The notes under the pieces: model-generated
The model's database searches: none
What the model was told of the DNA's origin: nothing
Seen by the model: the letters and a program-made list of their open reading frames with translations, nothing else
Made by a program: the position numbers and the translations under genes
Source of the DNA: CAYPEL01 sp036479985
GTDB taxonomy: Bacteria; Pseudomonadota; Gammaproteobacteria; DSM-19610
Reading direction: 5' to 3'
DNA: 64,000 bases
NCBI GenBank assembly: GCA_965224815.1
Contig: CBDDAF010000003.1
Span: 2,542,001-2,606,000 of the forward strand
Shown here: in pieces, positions 7,076-16,580 of the stretch
How positions within the stretch are numbered: position 1 is the first letter of the stretch
Layout of the letters: every line of letters starts with the position of its first letter

Positions 7076-7908
7076 TATTTCATCATCTTATGCCATGACG
7101 CCCCCGGTTTCCCGTTGCCAACAGGATGGCCATCAAGCCGGGTGACCGGAACAATTTCACGGGTTGAACTGGTAATCCAGATTTCATCAGCACTTTTCAG
7201 CGTGTCTACATCGATATTAATTTCCTGAGAGTCCAGGCCATGTTGTTGTGACAGTTCCAGTACCAGATCGCGCGTAATACCAGGCAGTAACTGTGCCCCT
7301 TTCGGTGGTGTCATGATATTGCCGTTTTTTACTACAAATAAATTACTGGCCGAACCTTCAATAGCATTGCCATCGCGAATCAGGATGGCTTCAGAGGCAT
7401 CATTATCTTGTGCATCCTGGCGTAGCAGTACATTGGGCAGTAAGGTAATTGCTTTGATGTTGCAGCGTGCCCAACGGCTGTCTTCGAGTGTAATAGCGGC
7501 AATTCCGTGTTCTATGATGGCAGGATCTACGGTTGCGATAGGTTGGCTGCTGACAAAAACTGTGGGAATCACTTTGGCTGGAAACAGGTGATCACGTTTT
7601 TCGGCGACACCACGCGTGACTTGTAAATACACCGAATAATCTCGCTGTGAATCCGTTTCGACACCATTTTTCTGCAACAGCGTGGTGAATATCTGTTCCC
7701 ATTCACTGTCACTTAAAGGGTTTATCAGGCGGATACCGTCCAGACTGTTTTGCAAACGATCTATATGGTGCTGAAAGCGGAACAGACGGCCGCCGTAAAC
7801 AGGGATAACTTCGTAGACACCGTCACCAAACAAAAAGCCCCGATCCATGACTGGTACACGGGCTTGGTCTATCGGTAGAAAGTCCCCGTTGAGATAAACG
7901 ATTGTCAT
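7030..7908 (-). CDS. dat: D-amino acid aminotransferase (class IV)
   Basis: A 292-residue fold-type IV PLP aminotransferase. It starts MTIVYLNGDFLPIDQA, has the family motif VPVMDRGFLFGDGVYE at 18-33, and the PLP lysine is probably Lys152 in CNIKAITLLPN. GSASNLFVV and LLPGITRDLVLEL are the C-terminal cofactor-loop motifs. It probably makes D-alanine or D-glutamate for peptidoglycan, fitting its place six bases after dacA. Branched-chain aminotransferases share the fold, but the position after dacA is typical for dat. In many relatives ybeD-lipB-lipA follow; here the cluster ends and converges on imuA. Confidence 0.9.
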   Translation of the reverse strand: MTIVYLNGDFLPIDQARVPVMDRGFLFGDGVYEVIPVYGGRLFRFQHHIDRLQNSLDGIRLINPLSDSEWEQIFTTLLQKNGVETDSQRDYSVYLQVTRGVAEKRDHLFPAKVIPTVFVSSQPIATVDPAIIEHGIAAITLEDSRWARCNIKAITLLPNVLLRQDAQDNDASEAILIRDGNAIEGSASNLFVVKNGNIMTPPKGAQLLPGITRDLVLELSQQHGLDSQEINIDVDTLKSADEIWITSSTREIVPVTRLDGHPVGNGKPGASWHKMMKYYRQYKDDVRSGRAA

Positions 7909-7914
7909 GCAGGA

Positions 7915-9054
7915 CTATTCGAAGTAGAGCAGTACTTTGTCGACCAGTTTTTGAAAGATGCCGCCTTCCTCAACAGCAGTGAGTGCGACCAGTTCTTTAT
8001 CAGCCAGCACCTGGTCATCGAGACGAATCATGACGCGACCCAGCATGACGCCTTTACCGACGGGTGCCATGATCAATTCACCGATCTTCATCGAGGCATC
8101 TAAATTTTGATATTGACCACGTGGGACTGTGACATACAGTGTTTCCTGCAAGCCCAGGTCAACATTCTTTTCAGCGCCTTGCCAGACACGTGTGTTGGTC
8201 ATTTTGCTTTCAGCGTCATATAACTTGTGAGTTTCAAAAAACCGGAAACCATAATTTAATAACGCCTGGCTAGCGTCAGCACGGGCATTTTCACTATTAG
8301 TGCCGAGTACCACAGTCACAAGTCGCATGTTTTCGCGTACTGATGAGGTTACTAAACAATAACCGGCTGAATCAGTATGTCCAGTTTTGATGCCATCGAC
8401 GGTAGCGTCGCGCCATAGTAATTTATTGCGGTTGCTTTGCTTGATACCGTTATAGGTAAATTCCTTTTCCGAATACCATTTATAGTATTCAGGAAAATCC
8501 CTGATCATGGCACTGGCAACTTTTGCGATGTCGTGGGCCGTGGTGTAATGCTCGGGACCAGGGAGTCCGGTGCTGTTGGTAAAGTTGCTATTGTTCATGC
8601 CAAGTGTTTTGGCATGTTTGTTCATCAAGTTGGCAAAACTTTCTTCAGTGCCGGCAATTTTTTCGGCTAATGCGACGGTTGCATCGTTACCCGATTGAAT
8701 AATCATGCCTTTGAGCAAGTCTGCCACGCTGACTTTGGTATCGACTTCGACAAACATCCGTGAACCCGGTGTTTTCCAGGCTTTTTTGCTGATCAGAACA
8801 TCATCAGATAATGACAGGCTGCCGTCACGTATTTCATGGAACACGACATAACCGGTCATCAGTTTGGTGATACTGGCCGGTTCTATTTGTTTATCGGCAT
8901 CTTTTTCAGCAATCGTCTGACCACTGTTAAAGTCTTCGATCAGATACGATTTGGCAGCAATGTCAGGTGCTTTAGGCACCGGGTTTGCGGCGTGCAGCGA
9001 AATTGCAAAGCAGGTAAAGAATAAGAAAGTCAGGGATCGGAATTTATACATCAT
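7915..9054 (-). CDS. dacA: D-alanyl-D-alanine carboxypeptidase (PBP5 type)
   Basis: DacA trims the terminal D-alanine from peptidoglycan pentapeptides in the periplasm. The 379-residue protein has a signal peptide (about 1-22, ending LHAA) and the three penicillin-binding motifs: SITK with Ser61, SGN at 122-124 and KTG at 224-226. The C-terminal beta domain (from about 280) ends in an amphipathic helix, IFQKLVDKVLLYF, that anchors PBP5 to the inner membrane. It is the penultimate gene of the mre-mrd wall cluster, between rlpA and dat. Confidence 0.97.
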   Translation of the reverse strand: MMYKFRSLTFLFFTCFAISLHAANPVPKAPDIAAKSYLIEDFNSGQTIAEKDADKQIEPASITKLMTGYVVFHEIRDGSLSLSDDVLISKKAWKTPGSRMFVEVDTKVSVADLLKGMIIQSGNDATVALAEKIAGTEESFANLMNKHAKTLGMNNSNFTNSTGLPGPEHYTTAHDIAKVASAMIRDFPEYYKWYSEKEFTYNGIKQSNRNKLLWRDATVDGIKTGHTDSAGYCLVTSSVRENMRLVTVVLGTNSENARADASQALLNYGFRFFETHKLYDAESKMTNTRVWQGAEKNVDLGLQETLYVTVPRGQYQNLDASMKIGELIMAPVGKGVMLGRVMIRLDDQVLADKELVALTAVEEGGIFQKLVDKVLLYFE

Positions 9055-9100
9055 TAAGTCTCAGGAAAAAGCAGGGGCTATTGAACACGACTTGTGCCGT

Positions 9101-9982
9101 CTATTCAATAACAATTCTCGGTGAAGTAATGCCGCGAGGTTCCAGCATTTTTGTCAGTGATCTTGCGCTGTCACTGTTTTCCAGTGGGCCGATTCTGACG
9201 CGGTAAATCTGTTTGCCGTTATTAAGCAGTGTTTCGGAGATATGCACGTTTTGAAAATTGGATTCAGTCAGCTTCGTTTGCAGGCTAATCGCGTTAGTTT
9301 GTTTCGAAAAAGCACCGAGCTGCAAATACATGGAAGATTTCAAGTTGGGCTTAGTCACAGGTAGCGTGGCATTTGCAGGGATAGTGGTGACTTTCGGTTT
9401 GCTACCGGCTGGCGAATCGACCTCAATATCAACAAGCTCGTTACTGCTGGCTTCCAGGGTCTCTATTTTTACGTTGCCAGTGCCATTTTGCATAATATCC
9501 AGTTTGGTAGCCGCGGCGTAAGACAGATCGATCAGCCGGTTGCCATGAAACGGGCCACGATCATTAATTTTTACAATGATCGAACGATTATTATCAATAT
9601 TGGTTACGCGCGCGTAAGTTGGTAGTGGCAAGGTTTTATGTGCAGCAGTCATCGCATACATGTCGTAGGTTTCACCGCTCGACGTGCGATGGCCATGAAA
9701 TTTTGTGCCGTACCAGGAAGCCGTGCCACTTTTATTATAATTCTTACTGGATTTCAGGGTGTAATAGGTTTTGCCAAAGACTTTATAGCTGACCGGATTA
9801 CCGTAACGGCTGCGCGGTTCAGCGCGTGGTATCGCGTCTGGTATTTGAGCGGTTTCTACTTCTTGCTTGGCCGGGGCGCTATCATCTTTCTGGGAGTATC
9901 GGCCGGGTTTATGGCTACATGCACTGATCAGTGTCAGGACAGTTAATGTAACAATCAAACGGAATGGTAGGTGAAGTCTCAT
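9101..9982 (-). CDS. rlpA: Septal-ring lytic transglycosylase RlpA
   Basis: RlpA is an outer-membrane lipoprotein that cleaves glycan strands lacking stem peptides at the septum. The 293-residue protein has a lipoprotein signal with the lipobox LISAC (Cys22). A double-psi beta-barrel domain spans about 83-170 (SGTASWYGTKFHGHRTSSGE, later VKINDRGPFHGNRLIDLSY, with the catalytic-type Asp), and a C-terminal SPOR domain spans about 215-290 (YLQLGAFSKQTNA), which binds denuded septal glycan. It lies four bases after mltB, consistent with one transcript. Confidence 0.96.
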   Translation of the reverse strand: MRLHLPFRLIVTLTVLTLISACSHKPGRYSQKDDSAPAKQEVETAQIPDAIPRAEPRSRYGNPVSYKVFGKTYYTLKSSKNYNKSGTASWYGTKFHGHRTSSGETYDMYAMTAAHKTLPLPTYARVTNIDNNRSIIVKINDRGPFHGNRLIDLSYAAATKLDIMQNGTGNVKIETLEASSNELVDIEVDSPAGSKPKVTTIPANATLPVTKPNLKSSMYLQLGAFSKQTNAISLQTKLTESNFQNVHISETLLNNGKQIYRVRIGPLENSDSARSLTKMLEPRGITSPRIVIE

Positions 9983-9985
9983 AGG

Positions 9986-11014
9986 TTATTTATCCTGACT
10001 GCGCAGATATTCATCACGGATTTCCTGGCTCAATTGATAGACAGCCATGGCATAAAGTGGGCTACGATTATAACGGGTAATCACATAAAAGTTTTTCATC
10101 GTCAGCCAGTATTCCGGGCCTTTCTTTTGTTCCAGAGAGAGCAATGCAGTAGGCGTCTTCGCGGCCAGGGGGTTTTTTGCGGTAATGCCAAGCGTGCTGA
10201 GATCCTGCGCAGTACGGGTTGGTTTCAAACCTTCATCAAGCAAAGCCTGTGCTGGTTGTTGTTTGACTATCGCAGGAATAGCCACAGGTTGTCCGTGCTT
10301 CCAACCGTGTTTGTGAAAATAATTTGCGACGCTACCAAGAATGTCTTCCATGCTGTTCCATAGATCACGTTTACCGTCTTTGTCCATATCTACCGCATAA
10401 TTCCGATAGCTGCTGGGAATAAATTGACCCAGTCCCATGGCACCCGCATAAGATCCTTCGGCTTTGGTTAGCTCGACCTGTTCTTCACGTGACAGAAGCA
10501 GGAATTCTTCCAGCTCTTTGCGGAAAAATTTGCTGCGTGGAGGGTAGGCGAAGGCCAGGGTTGAAAGGGCATCCACCACCCGGTACGAACCGGTATTACC
10601 CCCGTAGCGTGTTTCCACGCCGACGATGGCAACGATAACGCTGGCATCAACACCGTATTCTTTTTCAGCCTTACTGAGGATGGCCGCATGTTGCTTCCAG
10701 AATTTGACGCCACCGTTAATCCGCGACCGGGTCAGAAAAATAGGCCGGTATTCGTGCCACGGTTTACCTTCAGCGGGTCGTGATATGGCATCCAGAATAT
10801 CCTGACGTCTTTTTGTCTGGTTGAAGAGTGAAGTCAGTTCTGCCTTGTCGAAATCATGACGGCTGTGCATTTCGGCAATAAATTTCTTGGCTTCAGGGTC
10901 ACCTGCAAAGGTGTCATTAGCCGCATTGGCTTGTGAAACACTGCTTAGTAGCACAGTGAACAGCAGATTCTTCATGAATTTGTGACTGGTTTTATAGCGT
11001 CGTGTGTGTCGCAC
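9986..11014 (-). CDS. mltB: Lytic murein transglycosylase B
   Basis: MltB cleaves the MurNAc-GlcNAc bond of peptidoglycan, forming 1,6-anhydro ends. The 342-residue protein carries the catalytic glutamate Glu134 in IVGVETRYGGNTGSYR and the family blocks GSYAGAMGLGQFIPSSYRNY and DGKRDLWNSMEDILGSVANY. I chose the GTG at 11014 because AAGGA stands six bases before it; a later methionine (residue 14) starts a clean signal-like stretch, MKNLLFTVLLSSVSQANA, but has no ribosome-binding site. No lipobox is visible, so it may be periplasmic rather than lipid-anchored. The Shine-Dalgarno overlaps the rodA stop. Confidence 0.95.
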   Translation of the reverse strand: MRHTRRYKTSHKFMKNLLFTVLLSSVSQANAANDTFAGDPEAKKFIAEMHSRHDFDKAELTSLFNQTKRRQDILDAISRPAEGKPWHEYRPIFLTRSRINGGVKFWKQHAAILSKAEKEYGVDASVIVAIVGVETRYGGNTGSYRVVDALSTLAFAYPPRSKFFRKELEEFLLLSREEQVELTKAEGSYAGAMGLGQFIPSSYRNYAVDMDKDGKRDLWNSMEDILGSVANYFHKHGWKHGQPVAIPAIVKQQPAQALLDEGLKPTRTAQDLSTLGITAKNPLAAKTPTALLSLEQKKGPEYWLTMKNFYVITRYNRSPLYAMAVYQLSQEIRDEYLRSQDK

Positions 11015-11023
11015 AATACATCC

Positions 11024-12148
11024 TTAAGTTGCCAGTAGTTTGCGGTGAGTCTGGATAGACATCAGGATACCGAATCCGGCCATCAGGGTCACTATTGATG
11101 TGCCTCCATAGCTGACCAGCGGTAGTGGCAGGCCTACCACAGGAAGAAGTCCTGTCACCATACCGGTATTGACGATGAAATAAATAAAAAATGTCATCGC
11201 CAGGCTGCCACCAAGCAGGCGTGAATAAGTATCCTGAGCCTGGGTTGAGATATAGAGACTGCGTAATACGATAAAAGCATACAGCAGTAATAAAACCAGA
11301 ATGCCCGCCAGGCCAAATTCTTCACCCAGTACGGCAAAAATAAAATCAGTGGAGCGTTCAGGCAGGAATTCCAGCTGTGCCTGGGTGCCGTTGAGCCAGC
11401 CTTTGCCAAACAGGCCGCCCGAGCCGATAGCGATTTTTGACTGGATAATATGGTAACCGGCACCCAGCGGATCTTGTTCTGGGTTAAGCAGGGTAATAAC
11501 GCGTTGACGCTGATAGTCGTGCATGAAATGCCATAACACCGGTGCACCCGCTGCGGCGAGCAGTGCTAATCCACTGAGCAGTCGCCAGGACAGACCGGCA
11601 AAAAACAATACAAAAAAACCTGCACTGGCAATCAGCAAAGATGTACCCAAATCAGGTTGCCTGGCCACCAGTAGTGCTGGCACGATAATCAACAAACCTG
11701 AAATCAGTAACTGCCGCCAGGTCGGTGGAAGACGCTGATCGGATAGGTACCAGGCGACCATCATGGGTACGGCCAGTTTCATCATTTCCGAGGGCTGAAA
11801 CCGCAATACGCCCAGATCCAGCCAGCGTTGTGCGCCCTTGCCGACATCGCCAGCCACCAGTACGGCGATTAACAGCAGGATGCCCGTACCGTACAACCAG
11901 GGTGTCCAGCGGTGTAGCCATTGCGGTCTGAACTGGGCAACCACGACCAGTGCAAAAAAGGCAGCACCCAGGCGGACTAACTGCCGTATCAGTGTGGCGT
12001 CGCTCTGACCGCTGGCGCTGTATAAAATCGACAGGCCAAAAGCACAGGTTAGCAGCAGGCTGATCAGCAGTGTGGCATCGAGGTGCAGCAGGTGTTGCCA
12101 GTCGCGGTTACTGGCATCTTCACGGCCTAGATCAATGTACTGTCTCAT
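11024..12148 (-). CDS. rodA: Peptidoglycan glycosyltransferase RodA (SEDS)
   Basis: RodA is the SEDS-family glycosyltransferase of the elongasome and polymerises lipid II together with PBP2. The 374-residue protein has about ten membrane helices and SEDS blocks such as ARQPDLGTSLL, PERSTDFIFAVLGEEFG and GLPLPLVSYGGTS. The Asp in the STDFIF block corresponds to the essential extracellular Asp of SEDS proteins. Its ATG overlaps the mrdA stop by four bases, so the partners are translationally coupled. Confidence 0.97.
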   Translation of the reverse strand: MRQYIDLGREDASNRDWQHLLHLDATLLISLLLTCAFGLSILYSASGQSDATLIRQLVRLGAAFFALVVVAQFRPQWLHRWTPWLYGTGILLLIAVLVAGDVGKGAQRWLDLGVLRFQPSEMMKLAVPMMVAWYLSDQRLPPTWRQLLISGLLIIVPALLVARQPDLGTSLLIASAGFFVLFFAGLSWRLLSGLALLAAAGAPVLWHFMHDYQRQRVITLLNPEQDPLGAGYHIIQSKIAIGSGGLFGKGWLNGTQAQLEFLPERSTDFIFAVLGEEFGLAGILVLLLLYAFIVLRSLYISTQAQDTYSRLLGGSLAMTFFIYFIVNTGMVTGLLPVVGLPLPLVSYGGTSIVTLMAGFGILMSIQTHRKLLAT

Positions 12149-13995
12149 GATTTAGTTGGCTTGAAATAAGCGTCCATGATTTTCCGGACTATGGGTGCGG
12201 CTACGGCGCTACCACTGCCACCATGTTCGACAATGACCGATACGGCGATACGTGGATTGCCAACCGGTGCAAAGGCGATGAACAGGGAATGATCGCGCAA
12301 TTTTCTGGCCAGGGACTCGGCGTCATATTCTTCCTCTTCCTTGAGGCCGAAGACTTGTGCAGTTCCGGTTTTACCCGCGATTTCGTAGTCTAGTTTATCT
12401 GCAATGCGTTTAGCCGTGCCTTTTTTACCGTGTACCACTTCCCGCATTGCGTGAATAATGCTTTTCCAATGTGGCAGATGATAAATGCTCAAATTCGCTT
12501 TTTGTTTAACCGGCTGAGGGATCAACTGTTTATCCTCTGGTCCTTTTGTGGATGACACCATGCGTGGGCTGACATGACGACCAAAGTTAGCCAGTGTGGC
12601 GGTCGCGCTGGCAAGTTGAATCGGTGTGGTCAGCATGAAACCCTGACCAATACCGGTAATGATGGTTTCGCCTGGATACCAGGCAGTTTTTCTCGAAGCA
12701 CGTTTCCATTCGCGTGAGGGCATGAGTCCAGGGGCTTCCCCGCTGATATCCAGACCGGTGCGCTCACCAAAACCAAACCGGCTTAGATATTCGTGTAATC
12801 GATCGATGCCCATGGTATGTGCCAGATCGTAAAAATAAACATCACAGGATTGGGCAATCGCCTTGTGCAGATTAACTGTCCCATGGCCAGTACGTTTCCA
12901 GTCCCGATACTTTCGATCTTTACCTGGCAGACGAAAATAACCTGGGCAATATGTTGAACTATGGCCGGTGGTGATACTGGTTTCCAGACCCGCTAATCCA
13001 ACAAAAGGTTTGATGGTGGATCCAGGTGGATATTGTCCGCGTAAGCCGCGATTAAACAGCGGTTGAAGTTCGTCCAGGCGTAACGCTTTGTAAGTTTCAG
13101 TATCGATGCCATTAACAAACAGGTTGGGGTCAAAGCCTGGCTGACTGACGAAAGCCAGTACATCACCGGTCTGGATATCCAGTACGATAGCGGAGCCGGA
13201 TTCTTCACCAAATAGTTGTTCTGTTTTGGCCTGCAGGCTGGCGTCCAGTGTCAGGTAAAGGTCACGTCCTGGTACCGGCGAAGTTCGTTTTAAGGTGCGT
13301 AAAGTTCGGCCTTCGGCATTGGTCTCAACCTGTTGGTGTCCTGCTTCACCGTGCAGGTCATCTTCATAGGTTTTTTCAATACCCACCTTGCCGATATGTG
13401 TTGTACCACTGTAGTTCGATGTGTCTATTCGTAGTAAATCATTTTCATCAATACGTCCAACATAACCGAGTGCGTGTACCGCCAATGCACCATGCGGATA
13501 GTGCCGTGACAGACCGGCGACGATATCAACTCCTGGGTACAGGTGCCGGTCAACCGCAAAGCGGGCAACTTCTTCATCATTGAGATGAAACCGTAACGGC
13601 ACGGGTTTGAACGATGGTGTGCGTTTACGCAGCTTTTCAAAACGTTTGAGATCTATATCCCGAATCGACACCAGTTTATCCATTGCCGCCAATGTGGCAG
13701 GCATATCTTTGATAAGTTCAGCGGTGATTTCTAGCCGGTACGACGGCAGGTTTTCAGCTAGCAACAAGCCATTACGGTCATATATCAAGCCGCGGTTAGG
13801 TGACAGAGGCTGTATCTTTATGCGGTTGTCATCTGACAGCGTTGCATAGTGATCGTGGGACAAAACCTGTAAATAGACCAGCCGTGAAACCAGTGCGCCG
13901 ATTAAGAGCGTTGCGATAACTACCATTGCAACTGTACGCCGCATGAATAAACGGCTTTCAAACAAGTAATCCTTGATGGTAAGGCTGCTAACCAT
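12145..13995 (-). CDS. mrdA: Penicillin-binding protein 2, elongation transpeptidase
   Basis: MrdA (PBP2) cross-links new peptidoglycan during lateral growth. I chose the ATG at 13993-13995 (MVSSLTIKDYLFESRLF), one base after the mreD stop, because it aligns with the known PBP2 N-terminus; an ATG 24 codons upstream lies inside mreD. In this 616-residue form residues 20-42 are the membrane anchor. A dimerisation domain with RGLIYDRNGLLLAENLPSY follows at 68-86. The transpeptidase domain has STIK (Ser326), SCD (383-385) and KTG (542-544). The cysteine pair typical of PBP2 may be present (Cys350, Cys384). Confidence 0.97.
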   Translation of the reverse strand: MVSSLTIKDYLFESRLFMRRTVAMVVIATLLIGALVSRLVYLQVLSHDHYATLSDDNRIKIQPLSPNRGLIYDRNGLLLAENLPSYRLEITAELIKDMPATLAAMDKLVSIRDIDLKRFEKLRKRTPSFKPVPLRFHLNDEEVARFAVDRHLYPGVDIVAGLSRHYPHGALAVHALGYVGRIDENDLLRIDTSNYSGTTHIGKVGIEKTYEDDLHGEAGHQQVETNAEGRTLRTLKRTSPVPGRDLYLTLDASLQAKTEQLFGEESGSAIVLDIQTGDVLAFVSQPGFDPNLFVNGIDTETYKALRLDELQPLFNRGLRGQYPPGSTIKPFVGLAGLETSITTGHSSTYCPGYFRLPGKDRKYRDWKRTGHGTVNLHKAIAQSCDVYFYDLAHTMGIDRLHEYLSRFGFGERTGLDISGEAPGLMPSREWKRASRKTAWYPGETIITGIGQGFMLTTPIQLASATATLANFGRHVSPRMVSSTKGPEDKQLIPQPVKQKANLSIYHLPHWKSIIHAMREVVHGKKGTAKRIADKLDYEIAGKTGTAQVFGLKEEEEYDAESLARKLRDHSLFIAFAPVGNPRIAVSVIVEHGGSGSAVAAPIVRKIMDAYFKPTKS

Positions 13996-13996
13996 T

Positions 13997-14485
13997 TTAG
14001 CGGACTGAAAACCCGTGACGCAGAGCACGTAATAGTGAATAGATGAGTGGCCATATCGCGGCGCCAATCAATGGTGCAATCCAGAAGATGAGACCCGGGC
14101 CAGGACGGCCGATCACACTGTTGGTCCAGAGTAATACCAGCTGGTGTACAGCGAGTAAAATCAGTACGGCCAGGGCTTGTTGCCAAAGTGGGAATACACG
14201 CACCTGTTGGTGAATTTTGATCGTTAAATAGGCCACTAGACACAGTGCCAGGGCGTGTTGGCCGAGCAGGCCACTGGTTAAAACATCCAGCAACAGACCG
14301 GCTAACCAGCCAGAAAATACGCCGACTCGTTCAGGCAGTGCGAAACACCAATATATTAATACCAGGCCTACCCAATCCGGCCGGTAAGCGTGCAAACTTT
14401 CTGGAAGTGGGGCGATGGTAAGCACCATGGCTAGAGCGAAAGTGAAGACAATAACTTTGCCACCGCGATGAGGTATAAAAATCAT
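13997..14485 (-). CDS. mreD: Rod shape-determining protein MreD
   Basis: A 162-residue inner-membrane protein of five or six helices with the MreD motifs LPESLHAYRPDWVGLVLIYW and GVFSGWLAGLLLDVLTSGLL near the middle. It belongs to the MreBCD-RodZ-PBP2-RodA elongasome. Its start overlaps the mreC stop by four bases (ATGA), and the next gene starts one base after its stop, so the order is tightly coupled. Confidence 0.96.
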   Translation of the reverse strand: MIFIPHRGGKVIVFTFALAMVLTIAPLPESLHAYRPDWVGLVLIYWCFALPERVGVFSGWLAGLLLDVLTSGLLGQHALALCLVAYLTIKIHQQVRVFPLWQQALAVLILLAVHQLVLLWTNSVIGRPGPGLIFWIAPLIGAAIWPLIYSLLRALRHGFSVR

Positions 14486-15390
14486 TGAGACGTGTCTGCC
14501 TGAGTGTTGTCTTCAGTCAGGGTGTCTGCTTCAATAGCCAATCGATTTTCTGTTGGCCAGATCAGTAATACTTCCCGGCTGCGGTTGAGCAGTGCGCGTG
14601 GTTTTGCGGTAATAAATGAAAAATCCTGTCCAGGATCCTGTTCAATCTTAATAACTTCAGCAACTGGATAACCAGAGGGGAAGCGCCCTCCCAACCCGGA
14701 AGTAGTTAACAAGTCGCCCACCCGAATGTCTGCGTTGTTAGGAATGTGCGGTAGTTCAAGACGTTCGGTTGTACCAGTACCCAGTGCAATAGTACGCAAA
14801 CCACTGCGGTTAACCTGAACTGGAATAGCATGGCCTGGATCTGTGATCAGCATGGCAGTAGCGGTAAACGGGCCGACCTGTACCAGTTGGCCCATAATGC
14901 CTTTGCTATCGACTAACGGCTGGCCTTCGTAGAGATTATCCAGACTACCTTTGTTGATCTGGATTTGGTGGCGGTAGGGGTCGAGATCAACGGCCATCAA
15001 CTCAGCTATTAACATTTGTTGTTTACCCACGTCGAAAGATGCATCTAACAGTGCGCGCAAACGCAGATTTTCTGCTTCCAATGACTCGAGTTTTTGCAGT
15101 TGGGTTTGCAGCATCAACTGCTTGGTATGCAGGCTGGCGTTTTCTTCTTGTAAACTATGCCGGGATGCCAGTGATTCCTTGAACCAGCCGCTGGTTGCTC
15201 GCGGTAGATCGACCAGTAGTTTGAACGGATAAACCAGCGCAGACAGACCCTCACGCAGTGGATTCAGATGGTGGTAGCGATGATCCACCGTCATCAGGGT
15301 AAGAGACAGCAGGCTGAGTATTACCAGGCGGACTGTCAGTGCCGGCCCTTGTGTGAAAATCTGCTTGATGGCGTTACCTCGTGTCAGCAA
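14482..15390 (-). CDS. mreC: Rod shape-determining protein MreC
   Basis: MreC is a bitopic periplasmic protein that activates PBP2. The 302-residue sequence has an N-terminal IFTQGPALTVRLVILSLLSL membrane segment at about 10-35, a coiled coil at about 70-115 (LQEENASLHTKQLMLQTQLQ and continuing leucine heptads), and a beta-rich domain at 120-275 with the hallmark GIMGQLVQVGPFTATAMLIT and GLGGRFPSGYPVAEV blocks. The C-terminal tail is acidic and probably disordered. It lies 26 bp after mreB and overlaps mreD. Confidence 0.97.
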   Translation of the reverse strand: MLTRGNAIKQIFTQGPALTVRLVILSLLSLTLMTVDHRYHHLNPLREGLSALVYPFKLLVDLPRATSGWFKESLASRHSLQEENASLHTKQLMLQTQLQKLESLEAENLRLRALLDASFDVGKQQMLIAELMAVDLDPYRHQIQINKGSLDNLYEGQPLVDSKGIMGQLVQVGPFTATAMLITDPGHAIPVQVNRSGLRTIALGTGTTERLELPHIPNNADIRVGDLLTTSGLGGRFPSGYPVAEVIKIEQDPGQDFSFITAKPRALLNRSREVLLIWPTENRLAIEADTLTEDNTQADTSQ

Positions 15391-15416
15391 CGCGCCAGGA
15401 AAAACGCGCGCACTTT

Positions 15417-16469
15417 TTATTCAACAGCAAACACATCGCCACCACGTTCATCCAGTAATTCCAGCGCGCGTCCACCACCCCGTGCCACGCAGGTCAGAGG
15501 ATCATCAGCGAGCACGACGGGCAGACCGGTTTCTTCCATCAGCAAACGATCCAGGTCGCGGAGTAATGCGCCACCACCGGTGATCACAATTCCGCGTTCA
15601 GCCACATCGGCACCCAGTTCAGGAGGGGTTTGTTCGAGTGCGGTTTTTACAGCGCCGACTATCGTTGAAAGTGGTTCCTGCAAGGCTTCGAGGATTTCAT
15701 TACTGTTAAGCGTAAAGCTTCTCGGTACGCCCTGCGCCAGGTTACGCCCCTTGACTTCGATTTCTTTCATTTCGGCACCCGGATAGGCAGAGCCGATTTG
15801 TATTTTGATGTCCTCGGCGGTCGCTTCGCCGATCAGCGTGCCGTAGTTGCGCCGTACATAATTGATAATGGCTTCATCAAACTTGTCGCCACCGGTGCGC
15901 ACGGATGAGGAGTAAACAATGCCATTAAGTGAAATAACCGCGACTTCTGATGTGCCGCCGCCGATATCCAGCACCATGGATCCGCGTGCTTCATCGACCG
16001 GCATGCCTGCGCCGATGGCTGCAGCCATGGGTTCCTGGATCAGGTATACCTCACGGGCACCAGCACCCACGGCAGATTCTCTGATGGCGCGGCGTTCGAC
16101 CTGGGTAGACCCACAGGGTACGCAAATCAGCACCCGTGGACTGGGCCGGAAAAAGCGTGCTTCGTGAACCTTGTGAATAAAATGCTGAAGCATTTTTTCT
16201 GTCACCGTGAAATCTGCAATCACGCCTTCCTTCAAAGGCCGGATGGCGGTGATGTTGCCCGGTGTCCTGCCCAGCATGGCCTTCGCCTCGGCGCCCACGG
16301 CAGTAATGCTTTTGGGTCCACCCGGCCCACGATCCTGGCGAATTGCCACCACCGAGGGTTCATTCAGCACCACACCCTGATCACGTACATAAATCAGTGT
16401 ATTGGCTGTTCCCAGGTCAATAGACAGGTCATTTGAGAATAATCCCAAAAGGCTTCTTATTCCTAACAT
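15417..16469 (-). CDS. mreB: Rod shape-determining protein MreB (actin homologue)
   Basis: MreB forms membrane-bound filaments that orient the elongation machinery. The 350-residue protein has the actin-fold nucleotide motifs: phosphate 1 DLGTANTLIYV at about 19-29, phosphate 2 LDIGGGTSEVAVISL near 167, and the adenosine motif GIVITGGGALLRDLD near 295. The N-terminal MLGIRSLLGLFSNDLSID includes the short amphipathic membrane-binding region. It is the first gene of the mreBCD-mrdA-rodA-mltB-rlpA-dacA-dat run and is divergent from gatC, so the 110-bp gap holds the promoters of both. Confidence 0.98.
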   Translation of the reverse strand: MLGIRSLLGLFSNDLSIDLGTANTLIYVRDQGVVLNEPSVVAIRQDRGPGGPKSITAVGAEAKAMLGRTPGNITAIRPLKEGVIADFTVTEKMLQHFIHKVHEARFFRPSPRVLICVPCGSTQVERRAIRESAVGAGAREVYLIQEPMAAAIGAGMPVDEARGSMVLDIGGGTSEVAVISLNGIVYSSSVRTGGDKFDEAIINYVRRNYGTLIGEATAEDIKIQIGSAYPGAEMKEIEVKGRNLAQGVPRSFTLNSNEILEALQEPLSTIVGAVKTALEQTPPELGADVAERGIVITGGGALLRDLDRLLMEETGLPVVLADDPLTCVARGGGRALELLDERGGDVFAVE

Positions 16470-16580
16470 GCGGGTAAGGTCTGCTTCGATACTAAAAGGT
16501 GTAATCTAACAATGAGGGGCAGTTGGGGCAAGAGAGCAAGTGTGCTACTTTGTCGAATTATTTGAATTGGCGGAGCTGCA